Positions 1 to 7,700 of a DNA stretch of 36,761 nt are shown here, piece by piece. The notes under the pieces were generated by a model that was given only the letters and a program-made list of their open reading frames with translations, did no database searches and was not told the origin of the DNA. The stretch spans positions 1 through 36,761 of the forward strand of contig JAIKZS010000108.1 of assembly GCA_024682035.1 (NCBI GenBank), read 5' to 3'. Positions within the stretch are counted from its first letter, which is position 1, and each line of letters starts with the position of its first letter. The position numbers and the translations under genes are program-made. The DNA comes from Bacteroidaceae bacterium. Its GTDB lineage: Bacteria; Bacteroidota; Bacteroidia; Bacteroidales; Bacteroidaceae.

Positions 1-185
1 CAACAGCATTGAGGTAACGGCTATAAGCATTATCAACCGGAACTTCTACTTTTTTCTCTACCTCAACAATTTTTTCAACTTCTTTCTCTACTTCAACGAT
101 TTTTTCGTCTTTCTTGCAAGAAGAGAAAGTCCCTGCAAGGACCACAGCCATCATGGCCATCATTAAAAATTTAATCTTCTTCATT
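1..185 (-). CDS. Partial lipoprotein, probably part of a B12 uptake locus
   Basis: Only the first 61 codons are in the window; the gene continues past the left edge. The product begins MKKIKFLMMAMMAVVLAG and has a lipobox-like FSSC, so it is probably an exported lipoprotein. A charged repeat of V-E-K-E/K units follows and looks like an extended linker. The ATG lies inside the end of the TonB receptor gene (15-nt overlap), so the two are co-transcribed and probably translationally coupled. Because the receptor is under a cobalamin riboswitch, a surface corrinoid-binding role, like the BtuG or BtuH lipoproteins of Bacteroides, is a reasonable guess. The visible part contains no family-defining domain, so this rests on context only. 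Confidence 0.75.
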
Positions 186-2309
186 AGTATTTAATTTTGA
201 GTTAAACTTGTTATTTGTTTTCTTTCCTCTGCTGAACTTAATCGTGATCGACGCATAAACAGTAGTACCAGGAGAAGTAGTTCCTAAATGCCTACCGTGA
301 GGGGTGGTATCACGGTAATTAAAGATGTTATCAACACCAGCTTCTACGTGATAGGTCATTGTTTTGCCCTTGCCAAAATCATGATTGGTGTTGATGCGCC
401 AAATTTGATAACCTTTACCATTTCCATCAGTCTGGTAATAACGCTTGCTACTCATGCGCCCATAAATACCAATACCAAAATTATATGCATCACTGAATTT
501 ATGTTTCCATGTAACATACGCATTAGCTTTGTGGTGAGCGGTACCATCAATGATTACTTTACGCATTGTATCTTTGCTCGTATCATACACGTTCGCTTCA
601 TTGTCAAGCCAGCTGTAGCCAATGCCTGCTGTCCAGTTCTTGTTGGCGTAGCGCAAGGTTACATCTACACCGTATGTCTTGGCATTTTCCATATTCTGGT
701 ACTGACGTGTTTTCTTCAGTTCATAGGCAACCTGATATTCAGCAGGGGCTTTATAATTAGGAATGGTTACCAAGTTAATCATTTTGTCAAGCTTGTTGTA
801 ATAACCCGTTACGTTGAAATAAAAGCCATTCCATGAATACTCTGCACCCAATGAAAAATAATCTGAGGTCTGTGGTTTCAACTCTGTATTACCCAAATAA
901 AGATAGGAACCACTCATTTCCCTGATATATCTATAATATAGTTCCTTGGGAGTTGGCGATTTAAAGCCTTCACTCCAAGTAGCTCTCAGACGGAAATTGC
1001 CCTTACTGAGCATAGCCGAAATCTTTGGCGTAAGTTTCATTCCAAAGTTTTGGTTTTTATTCACCCTGAGTCCTGCCGTTATGTTCAACCAGTTTAACAA
1101 GTTAAATTCATCTTGCACATAAATAGCTCCAGTCCAATCACTAACTTTTTCACCATCTACACGCATTGGTGCATGTAACCAGTCGTACCTCCACTCTAAG
1201 CCCACACTTAAACGATTTTCAAGAGGTAACTCGAACACACCTTTCAGATTAACCATGGTGCGTTGTTGGTCACTTTGCAGACCGTGTTCCTCTGGAAACA
1301 TAGGATAGTAGTGGGTAAATTTTCCAAAGAGATATCCATCAACCAAAGTAGTATCAGTAAAATGGTAATAATAAGCATGACGGTTCCAGTCAACATCCAA
1401 TGTTATTTGGTCGGTAGCGTTAAGTTTGTATTTGGCACCAATAGCTGCCGATGAATTATGATATTCCAAATCATAGGTTTTTACATCATAATGTGCGTAT
1501 TTGCCACTAGGTCGATAGATGTGTTTCCAATAAGCACTTCCTTCCGCATAGAGTTGTAGCAAGTCGCCTATGTCATAAGTAAACTTTTGAGCTATTTGGG
1601 CATTGGTATAGCGGTTTACTGTTTTGTTCTTACTATCAGTTACAGGTTTTTCACTTGATGTTGTATATTCTGTAGCAGTGTTTTGCCACCCATCTGTGTG
1701 TTGTAGTTGGAAGTTAGTATAACTTTGGAAACGACCGATGCGGAAACCTATGCCATTATGCTGACGCACATCGCCATAAGAACCTATGCGGGTGGTGTTT
1801 TCGAGCAATAAACCTTCATCGTGTTTTTTAGTGATGACATTAATTACACCAGCTATTGCATCGCTTCCATAAAGTGCACTGGACGCGCCCTTTACTATTT
1901 CAATTTTTTCAATGTTGCTGGGGTCAATTAAACCTAAGTCATTTTGACCGCCAACATCACCATGAATGCGCTTACCGTCGATAAGAATAAGGATGTAGCC
2001 GTTGCCAAGTCCATTCATCTGAATTTGACTACCCATATCATCCTGATTAAAGTCGAGCGAAGAGGTAAGCATCAGAAGCATGTCTTGCAAACTCTTGCCA
2101 CCATAATTCTCCAACATTTTACGATTGATAACCTCTGTCTGAACTGGTACATCCTTCAACAAATGTTCCGTGCCAGTACCCGTTACCACAACCTCGTCAA
2201 GCATCATTGACAATTCCTCGGTGGTCTTGTTCTCAATGATGCTTTGTGCGGATACACAAAAGGAAACCAGACATAAGCCTGTTGTTAAAATGAAATGTCT
2301 AAATCTCAT
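171..2309 (-). CDS. btuB: TonB-dependent outer membrane receptor, BtuB-like (vitamin B12 uptake)
   Basis: This 712-residue outer membrane receptor has a signal peptide (about residues 1-21, ending CVSA) and a TonB-box-like DEVVVTG at 38-44. A plug domain follows, with the typical IEKIEIVKGASSALYGSDAIAGVINVIT stretch around residues 133-160 in two parts, and then a beta-barrel to the C terminus. It energises substrate import across the outer membrane through TonB/ExbBD. The cobalamin riboswitch directly upstream and the divergent cob genes point to B12 or other corrinoids. The barrel's expected last strand ends ITIKF near residue 691, but the frame runs about 21 further polar residues and overlaps the next gene, which is unusual for a barrel that normally ends on an aromatic residue. 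Family assignment is firm; the substrate is inferred from the riboswitch. Confidence 0.92.
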   Translation of the reverse strand: MRFRHFILTTGLCLVSFCVSAQSIIENKTTEELSMMLDEVVVTGTGTEHLLKDVPVQTEVINRKMLENYGGKSLQDMLLMLTSSLDFNQDDMGSQIQMNGLGNGYILILIDGKRIHGDVGGQNDLGLIDPSNIEKIEIVKGASSALYGSDAIAGVINVITKKHDEGLLLENTTRIGSYGDVRQHNGIGFRIGRFQSYTNFQLQHTDGWQNTATEYTTSSEKPVTDSKNKTVNRYTNAQIAQKFTYDIGDLLQLYAEGSAYWKHIYRPSGKYAHYDVKTYDLEYHNSSAAIGAKYKLNATDQITLDVDWNRHAYYYHFTDTTLVDGYLFGKFTHYYPMFPEEHGLQSDQQRTMVNLKGVFELPLENRLSVGLEWRYDWLHAPMRVDGEKVSDWTGAIYVQDEFNLLNWLNITAGLRVNKNQNFGMKLTPKISAMLSKGNFRLRATWSEGFKSPTPKELYYRYIREMSGSYLYLGNTELKPQTSDYFSLGAEYSWNGFYFNVTGYYNKLDKMINLVTIPNYKAPAEYQVAYELKKTRQYQNMENAKTYGVDVTLRYANKNWTAGIGYSWLDNEANVYDTSKDTMRKVIIDGTAHHKANAYVTWKHKFSDAYNFGIGIYGRMSSKRYYQTDGNGKGYQIWRINTNHDFGKGKTMTYHVEAGVDNIFNYRDTTPHGRHLGTTSPGTTVYASITIKFSRGKKTNNKFNSKLNTNEED

Positions 2310-2371
2310 ATAAATTTATAAAGTGACATTCATTACTCCTTACCTGGGAGCTCTGTCATAATCAGTTTGGA

Positions 2372-2548
2372 AAAGGTAGGTATTCTGGCTCTCCTCCGTC
2401 TGCTTGGCCTTCCCATTGCAATAACAATAGTGACACTTGTGGAAGCAGACCACTTTATTTTTGAGGATTACAGCTGCAGGAACAGCTCAGGTTTTTCACC
2501 TGATTCCCTTAAAGCCTAGTACGAAATACAAAGGCTTGCCATTTCCGT
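2372..2548 (-). promoter_or_regulatory. Cobalamin riboswitch (RF00174-type) in the btuB leader
   Basis: Read on the minus strand, this leader contains the conserved cobalamin riboswitch core. It has GGGAATCAGGTGAAAAACCT followed by GAGCTGTTCCTGCAGCTGTAA, which matches the family pattern GGGAA..GGTGAAA..CC..CTG.CCC.GCA.CTGTAA. Further on, a GGGAAGGCCAAGCAGACGG segment and a closing GCCAGAATACC segment match the 3' part of the aptamer. About 60 nt separate the aptamer from the receptor's start codon, room for an expression platform that could hide the ribosome binding site. By family knowledge, adenosylcobalamin binding lowers expression of the receptor and lipoprotein. The exact stem boundaries are my estimate. 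Confidence 0.93.
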
Positions 2549-2551
2549 TTG

Positions 2552-2582
2552 CAAAGATAGTACAAGAAAAAGACATAGCAAA
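2552..2582 (-). promoter_or_regulatory. Bacteroidetes-type promoter of the btuB riboswitch transcript
   Basis: On the minus strand, TTTG (2582-2579), a 19-nt spacer and TATCTTTG (2559-2552) match the Bacteroidetes -33/-7 consensus exactly. Initiation near 2548 would give a leader of about 240 nt that contains the whole riboswitch. Confidence 0.85.
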
Positions 2583-2667
2583 GTTTTTATTTAGTTTTTT
2601 GCAAAAAGAGTCTTTTTATCATTAATGAGGTGACCAGCATCTGAAAGTAAAAAATAGTTAAGTTTAT

Positions 2668-2698
2668 TTTGTTCTGTTTTTAGTTTGCTCTATCTTTG
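2668..2698 (+). promoter_or_regulatory. Promoter of the cobQ operon, giving a leaderless or near-leaderless mRNA
   Basis: TTTG at 2668-2671, a 19-nt spacer and TATCTTTG at 2691-2698 match the consensus exactly. The cobQ ATG begins at 2703, four bases after the -7 element, so the transcript should start at or within a few bases of the start codon. There is no room for a riboswitch or a Shine-Dalgarno sequence. Confidence 0.85.
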
Positions 2699-2702
2699 CA
2701 GC

Positions 2703-4202
2703 ATGAACAATCTACATCCCATCATGTTTGCAGGCACGGGCAGCGATGTTGGTAAGAGTATCATTGCTGCAGGTTTCTGTCGAATATTTAGGCAGGACGG
2801 CTATCATCCTGCACCTTTTAAGGCGCAGAATATGGCACTTAATTCTTATGCTACCCCTGAAGGGCTTGAGATTGGACGAGCACAAGCCGTACAGGCTGAG
2901 GCAGCTGGAATTGCTTGTCACACAGATATGAATCCTTTGCTGTTGAAGCCACAAAGTGATCATACCAGTCAGGTAGTATTGAATGGAAAGCCTATTGGCA
3001 ATCGGCATGCTTATGACTATTTCCGCAAGGAAGGACGAGAGGAACTGCGCCAAGCTGTATGTGAGGCTTATGACAGATTGGCTAATCACTATAATCCCAT
3101 CGTGATGGAGGGAGCTGGCAGCATATCTGAAATTAACCTGCGTGATAGTGATTTAGTGAATTTACCCATGGCTATGCATGCTGGTGCCGACGTTATATTG
3201 GTAGGTGATATTGATCGCGGTGGAGTGTTTGCTAGTGTTTATGGATCTATAGCTTTGCTAAACCCAGAAGAGCGAAAGTATATAAAAGGCATTATCATTA
3301 ATAAGTTCCGAGGTGATTTGCGCTTGTTTGAAAGTGGCGTGAGCATGTTGGAAGAATTATGCAAAGTGCCAGTATTAGGTGTAGTGCCTTATTATAAAGA
3401 TATTTATATAGAAGAAGAGGATAGTGTGGATTTGGCTACGAAATCTATGCAGGCCCAGCAGGGTAAGGTGAATGTGGCGGTAGTTTTGCTGAGACATTTG
3501 AGTAATTTTACCGATTTCAACGTATTGGAACACGACCAAAGGGTGCACCTTTTTTATACTAATAATACGGAAGACATTTTGAAAGCCGATATCATTATTT
3601 TACCTGGGAGTAAAAGTACTATAGATGATTTATATGAACTTCGAAGAAACGGTGTGGCGCAAGCTATTATTCGGGCTCATCGTGAAGGTGCTTCTGTCTT
3701 AGGTATTTGTGGAGGCTATCAGATGATGGGAACAGAGGTGCTTGATCCTGATCATGTGGAAGGTACTATAGAAAGATTGCCTGGGTTGGGATTGCTGCCT
3801 ATTAGTACTTCGATGACAGGAGAAAAGATTACTCGTCAGGATGTTTTTCGATTGGCAGTAGCTGATGTGTCATCTGAAAAGATGAAAGGATACGAAATCC
3901 ATATGGGAGAGACGAATGTCATAAAAGATGCACTATATTCACCTTTGAATGTATTTGTTGATGGTCATAAAGACGGTTATTATGTAGATGCTAAATGCAT
4001 GGGTACATACATTCATGGGATATTAGATAATACTGCTTTCATTGATTTTTTATTGCAACCATGGGGTAAAAAGATGGAGCAAGCGGCAAAGCCTTTTGAC
4101 TATCAAGCATTCAAAGAAGAGCAGTACAACAAATTAGCTGAGCATATTCGTCGGCATGTTGACATAGATAAAGTCTATCAAATATTAATGAATCATGATT
4201 GA
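2703..4202 (+). CDS. cobQ: Cobyric acid synthase (CobQ)
   Basis: This 499-residue glutamine-dependent amidase carries out four side-chain amidations of adenosylcobyrinate diamide to give adenosylcobyric acid. The N-terminal ATP-binding synthetase domain opens with MFAGTGSDVGKS (P-loop-like) and contains the family motif GDIDRGGVFASVYG. The C-terminal class I glutamine amidotransferase domain has the nucleophile in LGICGGYQMMG (about residue 335) and the catalytic histidine in GTYIHGILDN (about residue 438). Length is normal for the family. I chose the ATG at 2703 because the extended frame begins with a TTG inside the promoter. It is the first gene of a three-gene operon and overlaps the next by 8 nt. 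No cobalamin riboswitch precedes it. Confidence 0.96.
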   Translation: MNNLHPIMFAGTGSDVGKSIIAAGFCRIFRQDGYHPAPFKAQNMALNSYATPEGLEIGRAQAVQAEAAGIACHTDMNPLLLKPQSDHTSQVVLNGKPIGNRHAYDYFRKEGREELRQAVCEAYDRLANHYNPIVMEGAGSISEINLRDSDLVNLPMAMHAGADVILVGDIDRGGVFASVYGSIALLNPEERKYIKGIIINKFRGDLRLFESGVSMLEELCKVPVLGVVPYYKDIYIEEEDSVDLATKSMQAQQGKVNVAVVLLRHLSNFTDFNVLEHDQRVHLFYTNNTEDILKADIIILPGSKSTIDDLYELRRNGVAQAIIRAHREGASVLGICGGYQMMGTEVLDPDHVEGTIERLPGLGLLPISTSMTGEKITRQDVFRLAVADVSSEKMKGYEIHMGETNVIKDALYSPLNVFVDGHKDGYYVDAKCMGTYIHGILDNTAFIDFLLQPWGKKMEQAAKPFDYQAFKEEQYNKLAEHIRRHVDIDKVYQILMNHD

Positions 4203-5226
4203 AGGACACGGAGACGACAGTTATCACTTCCAGCATGAAATAGTAATAAATTTCAGCTCAAACATTTATGCTCATGCTAATTTAAAAGGTTTGTATGCTT
4301 ACTTACATGATCGAATGGAAGTGATAAACTCTTATCCAGAACCTGAAGCATTCTCGCTGGAAGCAGAATTAGCTGACTTACTCCATATAAATAAAGATTC
4401 TGTATTGGTAACTAATGGGGCTACCGAAGCCATTTACCTCATTGCTCATGCTTATAGAGGCTTATACGCCCAGGTACTCCAGCCAACGTTTCGTGAATAT
4501 GCTGATGCTTGCGTAATGAATAGTTCTAGGGTGGGGGCTTTGTGGCAACTTCCAAGTGAACGAGAACATTATCTTCTTGATGATGAAGTGCGTATATTAT
4601 GGCTTTGCAATCCCAATAATCCTACTGGTAACTTAGTTCCCAATACTTATCTTCAAGCATTGATAGAAGCCAATCCACAAGTGTTGTTTATAATAGATCA
4701 ATCTTATGAATATTTTGTACAACAACCTTTGTTTACAGCATCTGAGGCAATGAAATTCGAGAATGTCTTGTTACTCCATAGCCTTACCAAACGCTATTGT
4801 GTGCCAGGATTGCGATTGGGGTATATTACGGCTGCTCCCCATATAATGCGGCACCTTCGGACTTATAAAATGCCCTGGTCGGTCAATGCTTTAGCTATCG
4901 AAGCTGGGCATTATTTGTTGCATAACGATATAGAAGGCTTACCTTCAGTAGATTCTTATCTTCGTGAAGCTCAACGCTTAAGAGATAATCTTAATGCACT
5001 CGGTGCACTACAAGTGTGGGAAACTTCTACACATTTTATGTTAGTCCAATTGCGTTATGGTAAAGCATCAGCTTTAAAAAATTGGTTAGCTAATGAATAC
5101 GGAATTCTTATTCGCGACGCATCTAATTTTGAGGGCCTTGATGCCCGTTTCTTCCGTATAGCAGCACAGAAACCAGAAGAGAATGACAAATTGGTAGAGG
5201 CAATTCAAAAGTGGATAATTGAATAA
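4195..5226 (+). CDS. cobD: L-threonine-O-3-phosphate decarboxylase (CobD-type PLP enzyme)
   Basis: This 343-residue fold-type I PLP enzyme belongs to the histidinol-phosphate aminotransferase/CobD group. Visible motifs are TNGATEAIYL (cofactor phosphate region, residues 73-82), NPNNPTG (139-145), the acidic residue in FIIDQSYEYF (D168), the PLP lysine in HSLTKRYCVPGLRLGY (K199), and the substrate arginine region GLRLGY. Alone, the fold could also be a HisC, but the position between cobQ and cbiB argues for the decarboxylase that makes (R)-1-amino-2-propanol phosphate, the linker attached by CbiB. Its ATG lies inside the end of cobQ (8-nt overlap), suggesting translational coupling. Confidence 0.9.
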   Translation: MIEGHGDDSYHFQHEIVINFSSNIYAHANLKGLYAYLHDRMEVINSYPEPEAFSLEAELADLLHINKDSVLVTNGATEAIYLIAHAYRGLYAQVLQPTFREYADACVMNSSRVGALWQLPSEREHYLLDDEVRILWLCNPNNPTGNLVPNTYLQALIEANPQVLFIIDQSYEYFVQQPLFTASEAMKFENVLLLHSLTKRYCVPGLRLGYITAAPHIMRHLRTYKMPWSVNALAIEAGHYLLHNDIEGLPSVDSYLREAQRLRDNLNALGALQVWETSTHFMLVQLRYGKASALKNWLANEYGILIRDASNFEGLDARFFRIAAQKPEENDKLVEAIQKWIIE

Positions 5227-5241
5227 ATAAAGGAGGAAGAC

Positions 5242-6183
5242 ATGTTCATCATTCCATCGTCAATAATCAATGTTCTAGCTGGTTATACGTTAGATCGCTG
5301 TTTGGGAGACCCCTCGTGGTTACCTCATCCCATCGTGCTTTTTGGTAAGATGATTTCGAAAGGTGAACATGCCCTTAATAAGGGTACATACCGAAAAATC
5401 AAAGGTTTTTTGCTCGCTGTTTTTCTTGTCTTGTTGGTCTTTTTCTGTACGCAGTGTATCCTTCAACTATGTGCCATTTTATCTCCTTGGCTTAATTCTG
5501 TGTTACAGATTTTATTAATATTTTATTGTTTAGCAGGTACCACTTTAATTCGCGAGGTGCGTGATGTGTTTTTTGCATTAGATCGTTCGCTGGAAGAAGG
5601 CAGGCAACAGGTGGCACGTATTGTTGGTCGTGACACTACTCAACTTTCTGAGCAAGAAGTACGAAAAGCTGCATTGGAAACTCTTGCCGAAAATTTAAGT
5701 GATGGAGTTATTGCTCCGTTGTTTTGGTATATTCTTTTAGGAGTTCCTGGCATGATGGCTTATAAGATGGTAAATACCCTTGATAGTATGATTGGTTATC
5801 ATTCTGAGCGTTATCTACATTTTGGCTGTTTTGCAGCAAGACTGGATGATGTGGCCAATTATATTCCTGCTCGTTTAACTGCTTTGTTGATGGTGATAGC
5901 ATCTGGTCGTCCTAGTCTCTTACTTTTTGTAAAAAAATATGGTTCTTGTCATGCCAGTCCTAATTCGGGCTATCCAGAATCGGCTCTAGCGGGTATTTTA
6001 GATTGTCGGTTTGGTGGCCCTCACATCTATTTTGGCGAATTGTTTGATAAACCCTATATAGGTAGTAATGATCGTCTGCTTACAACCAATGATATGAAGG
6101 TAGCTATACGTATCAATCGATTGACAGAGCTGCAAATGATAATTATTACCATTGCCCTGCAATATTTTATTCATTGTTGGTAA
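5242..6183 (+). CDS. cbiB: Adenosylcobinamide-phosphate synthase (CbiB)
   Basis: This 313-residue integral membrane protein joins the aminopropanol phosphate arm to adenosylcobyric acid. Family motifs include the N-terminal LDRCLGDPSWLPHPIVLFGKMIS, here around residues 17-39, then RDTTQLSEQEVRKAALETLAENLSDGVIAPLFWY (about 130-163), MAYKMVNTLDSMIGY, and a hydrophobic C terminus. A strong GGAGGA sits 8 nt before the ATG, a rare clear Shine-Dalgarno in this window. It is the last gene of the operon; the nucleotide loop genes (cobU, cobS, cobT) are not in the window. Its 3' end overlaps the convergent channel gene by 17 nt. Confidence 0.95.
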   Translation: MFIIPSSIINVLAGYTLDRCLGDPSWLPHPIVLFGKMISKGEHALNKGTYRKIKGFLLAVFLVLLVFFCTQCILQLCAILSPWLNSVLQILLIFYCLAGTTLIREVRDVFFALDRSLEEGRQQVARIVGRDTTQLSEQEVRKAALETLAENLSDGVIAPLFWYILLGVPGMMAYKMVNTLDSMIGYHSERYLHFGCFAARLDDVANYIPARLTALLMVIASGRPSLLLFVKKYGSCHASPNSGYPESALAGILDCRFGGPHIYFGELFDKPYIGSNDRLLTTNDMKVAIRINRLTELQMIIITIALQYFIHCW

Positions 6184-6943
6184 TTTCTATTGTTTTTTCT
6201 TTGCTTTTTTTATCGCGTCGTTGATTTAATTCATCCGTATAGCCAGCTGTTATAATGCCCGATGGTAGTGCAATAATGGCTATGCCCACAATAGATGAAA
6301 TTATACTGATAATGCGACCCGTGGAGGATATAGGATAGAAGTCACCATAGCCTACAGTTGTTAGTGTGCAAGCAGACCAATAGAAGGCTTCAAAGAAATT
6401 ATTAAACACAAATTCACCTGTTTCAGGGTTGATCTCTAATTCAGCATTGAACATAATGAGTGCTGTAACAAACACATAAAATAAGGCTAATGAAAGCACC
6501 GTAAACAGTATTTTGCTTTGACGGCGAATAACGGCCAAAATTATGCCCAACGGCTCAAAGTAGCGGATAACCTTCACTACACGAATAATTTTGAGTAAGC
6601 GCGAAACCCTGGCAATTTTAAAGGTTGAACTTAAAACTGTGAAAGTTGGTAAGATAGAAATGAGGTCGACGATGGCCATTGGGGTAAACGGATAAATAAG
6701 GAAAGCCACCCATGGTTTACGTTTTGATCGTAAGTCGGCTGTTATCCATCTTAATACATAATCTATCGTAAAACAGATGCCTGAAGCAAAATCCATTAGC
6801 CAGAATGTGATGTTTTGAGTTCTAAACATAAGGGGAAAAATTCCGGCAAAGATCATAAACATCATAAACCAGTCATATATACGAGAATAAAGTAGATCAC
6901 TATTTGTCTCTACCATATTATTAATTTTTTCTCTTATAACCAT
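6167..6943 (-). CDS. Voltage-gated potassium channel (six-TM ion transport protein)
   Basis: This 258-residue protein has the layout of a bacterial Kv channel: S1 (about 24-40), S2 (47-66), S3 (80-98), an S4 with basic residues every third position (R112, R115, K118, R121, K124, R127), S5 (143-165), a pore helix and the K+ selectivity filter TTVGYGD (195-201), then S6 (210-232). The short charged C-terminal tail has no RCK or cyclic-nucleotide-binding domain. A second start at residue 10 (MVETNSD) is possible. It lies 30 nt after the recombinase gene in the same direction and may be read from the same transcript. Its stop overlaps the end of cbiB on the other strand. Confidence 0.93.
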   Translation of the reverse strand: MVIREKINNMVETNSDLLYSRIYDWFMMFMIFAGIFPLMFRTQNITFWLMDFASGICFTIDYVLRWITADLRSKRKPWVAFLIYPFTPMAIVDLISILPTFTVLSSTFKIARVSRLLKIIRVVKVIRYFEPLGIILAVIRRQSKILFTVLSLALFYVFVTALIMFNAELEINPETGEFVFNNFFEAFYWSACTLTTVGYGDFYPISSTGRIISIISSIVGIAIIALPSGIITAGYTDELNQRRDKKSKEKTIEITNNE

Positions 6944-6973
6944 AATATTACAAAGACTTATTTGTATGTGGTG

Positions 6974-7654
6974 TCAGAATAAATCGAGTTGATGACTACT
7001 GTCGTAAACTTCTTTCTTGAATTTTAGTAATTCTTTCTTTGAGAGTTTTGTAGAAGGTTTCTTTTCTGCACCTTTAGTGGTAGGATAAACGCCTGTTTGA
7101 CGTAGATATCGATATACGGTAGAATAACTGCGAATATTCAGCAATGCCATGATGCGGCTAACAGGCAAACCATTATCATACAGTTGTCTGCATTGTTGAG
7201 GCTTGTTTTTGTTACGTTTATTCACGCTTCCTTCCTTGCGTCCAAACTTCACGCCCTTTCTTTCAGCTTCCTTACGACCTTCTGATACACGCGCTTTAAA
7301 TACGTCATTTTTAAGAGTCATCAAAGCTTGTGTAATATGTGCTAACACTTGCCCGGTAAGTCCATTTGTGTTAAAGTTATCATCTAACGAAATAAATGTA
7401 ACATTCATATTTACCAGTTCGTTGAGCATTAACAATACTTTTTCTACTTTATTACCTAAGCGTTCAAGGCGACAAACAATAAGTGTGTCACCAGCACGTA
7501 AACTGTTAATACATTTTTTTAGCTTAAGTCTTTCTGCTCGTACACCAGAAAGTTTTTCTTGATAAATGCGTTCGCACCCTAATTCTTGCAACCGCTTCAC
7601 TTGTTGGTCAAGCGCTTGCTCAATTTCACTGCTATATGCATAACCTACCTTCAT
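6974..7654 (-). CDS. Serine recombinase (resolvase/invertase family) with altered active site
   Basis: This 226-residue protein has a resolvase N-terminal domain (about 1-140) and a helix-turn-helix near 150-187 (QLYDNGLPVSRIMALLNIRS). Compared with gamma-delta resolvase and Hin, the start MKVGYAYSSE keeps a serine at the nucleophile position (S9), but the arginine two positions before it is a tyrosine (Y7). In the second motif LERLGN the usual LDRLGR has become E64, R65, N68, so a second catalytic arginine is lost. R42 in AERLKL probably keeps the third. It may be a diverged but active invertase or a DNA-binding protein without full catalysis. It lies 28 nt after the PorT-like gene in the same direction. 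The basic, lysine-rich tail (about 193-226) is not part of the core family. Confidence 0.85.
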   Translation of the reverse strand: MKVGYAYSSEIEQALDQQVKRLQELGCERIYQEKLSGVRAERLKLKKCINSLRAGDTLIVCRLERLGNKVEKVLLMLNELVNMNVTFISLDDNFNTNGLTGQVLAHITQALMTLKNDVFKARVSEGRKEAERKGVKFGRKEGSVNKRNKNKPQQCRQLYDNGLPVSRIMALLNIRSYSTVYRYLRQTGVYPTTKGAEKKPSTKLSKKELLKFKKEVYDSSHQLDLF

Positions 7655-7671
7655 AATGTATAGAATTTATA

Positions 7672-7700
7672 TCGTTATATCTTCATTTCGTTATATCGAA
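7672..7700. repeat. Two direct copies of TCGTTATATC upstream of the recombinase
   Basis: TCGTTATATC occurs at 7672-7681 and again at 7688-7697. The second copy lies within a small palindrome, TTCG-TTATAT-CGAA (7687-7700). The pair spans the end of the PorT-like gene and the short gap before the recombinase start, so a binding or crossover site for the recombinase is possible but unproven. Confidence 0.5.

Noticed and set aside
288-836. 182-codon plus-strand frame opposite the TonB receptor
   Set aside because: It is a shadow of the receptor gene on the other strand; its sequence has no domain or signal of its own.
2437-2625. Plus-strand open frame of 62 codons across the riboswitch
   Set aside because: It is an accidental frame opposite the conserved cobalamin riboswitch and covers the promoters; the protein shows no recognisable features.
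7655-7682. Invertible promoter near the serine recombinase
   Set aside because: I looked for inverted repeats flanking a promoter and found only short direct repeats, which do not fit an inversion region.
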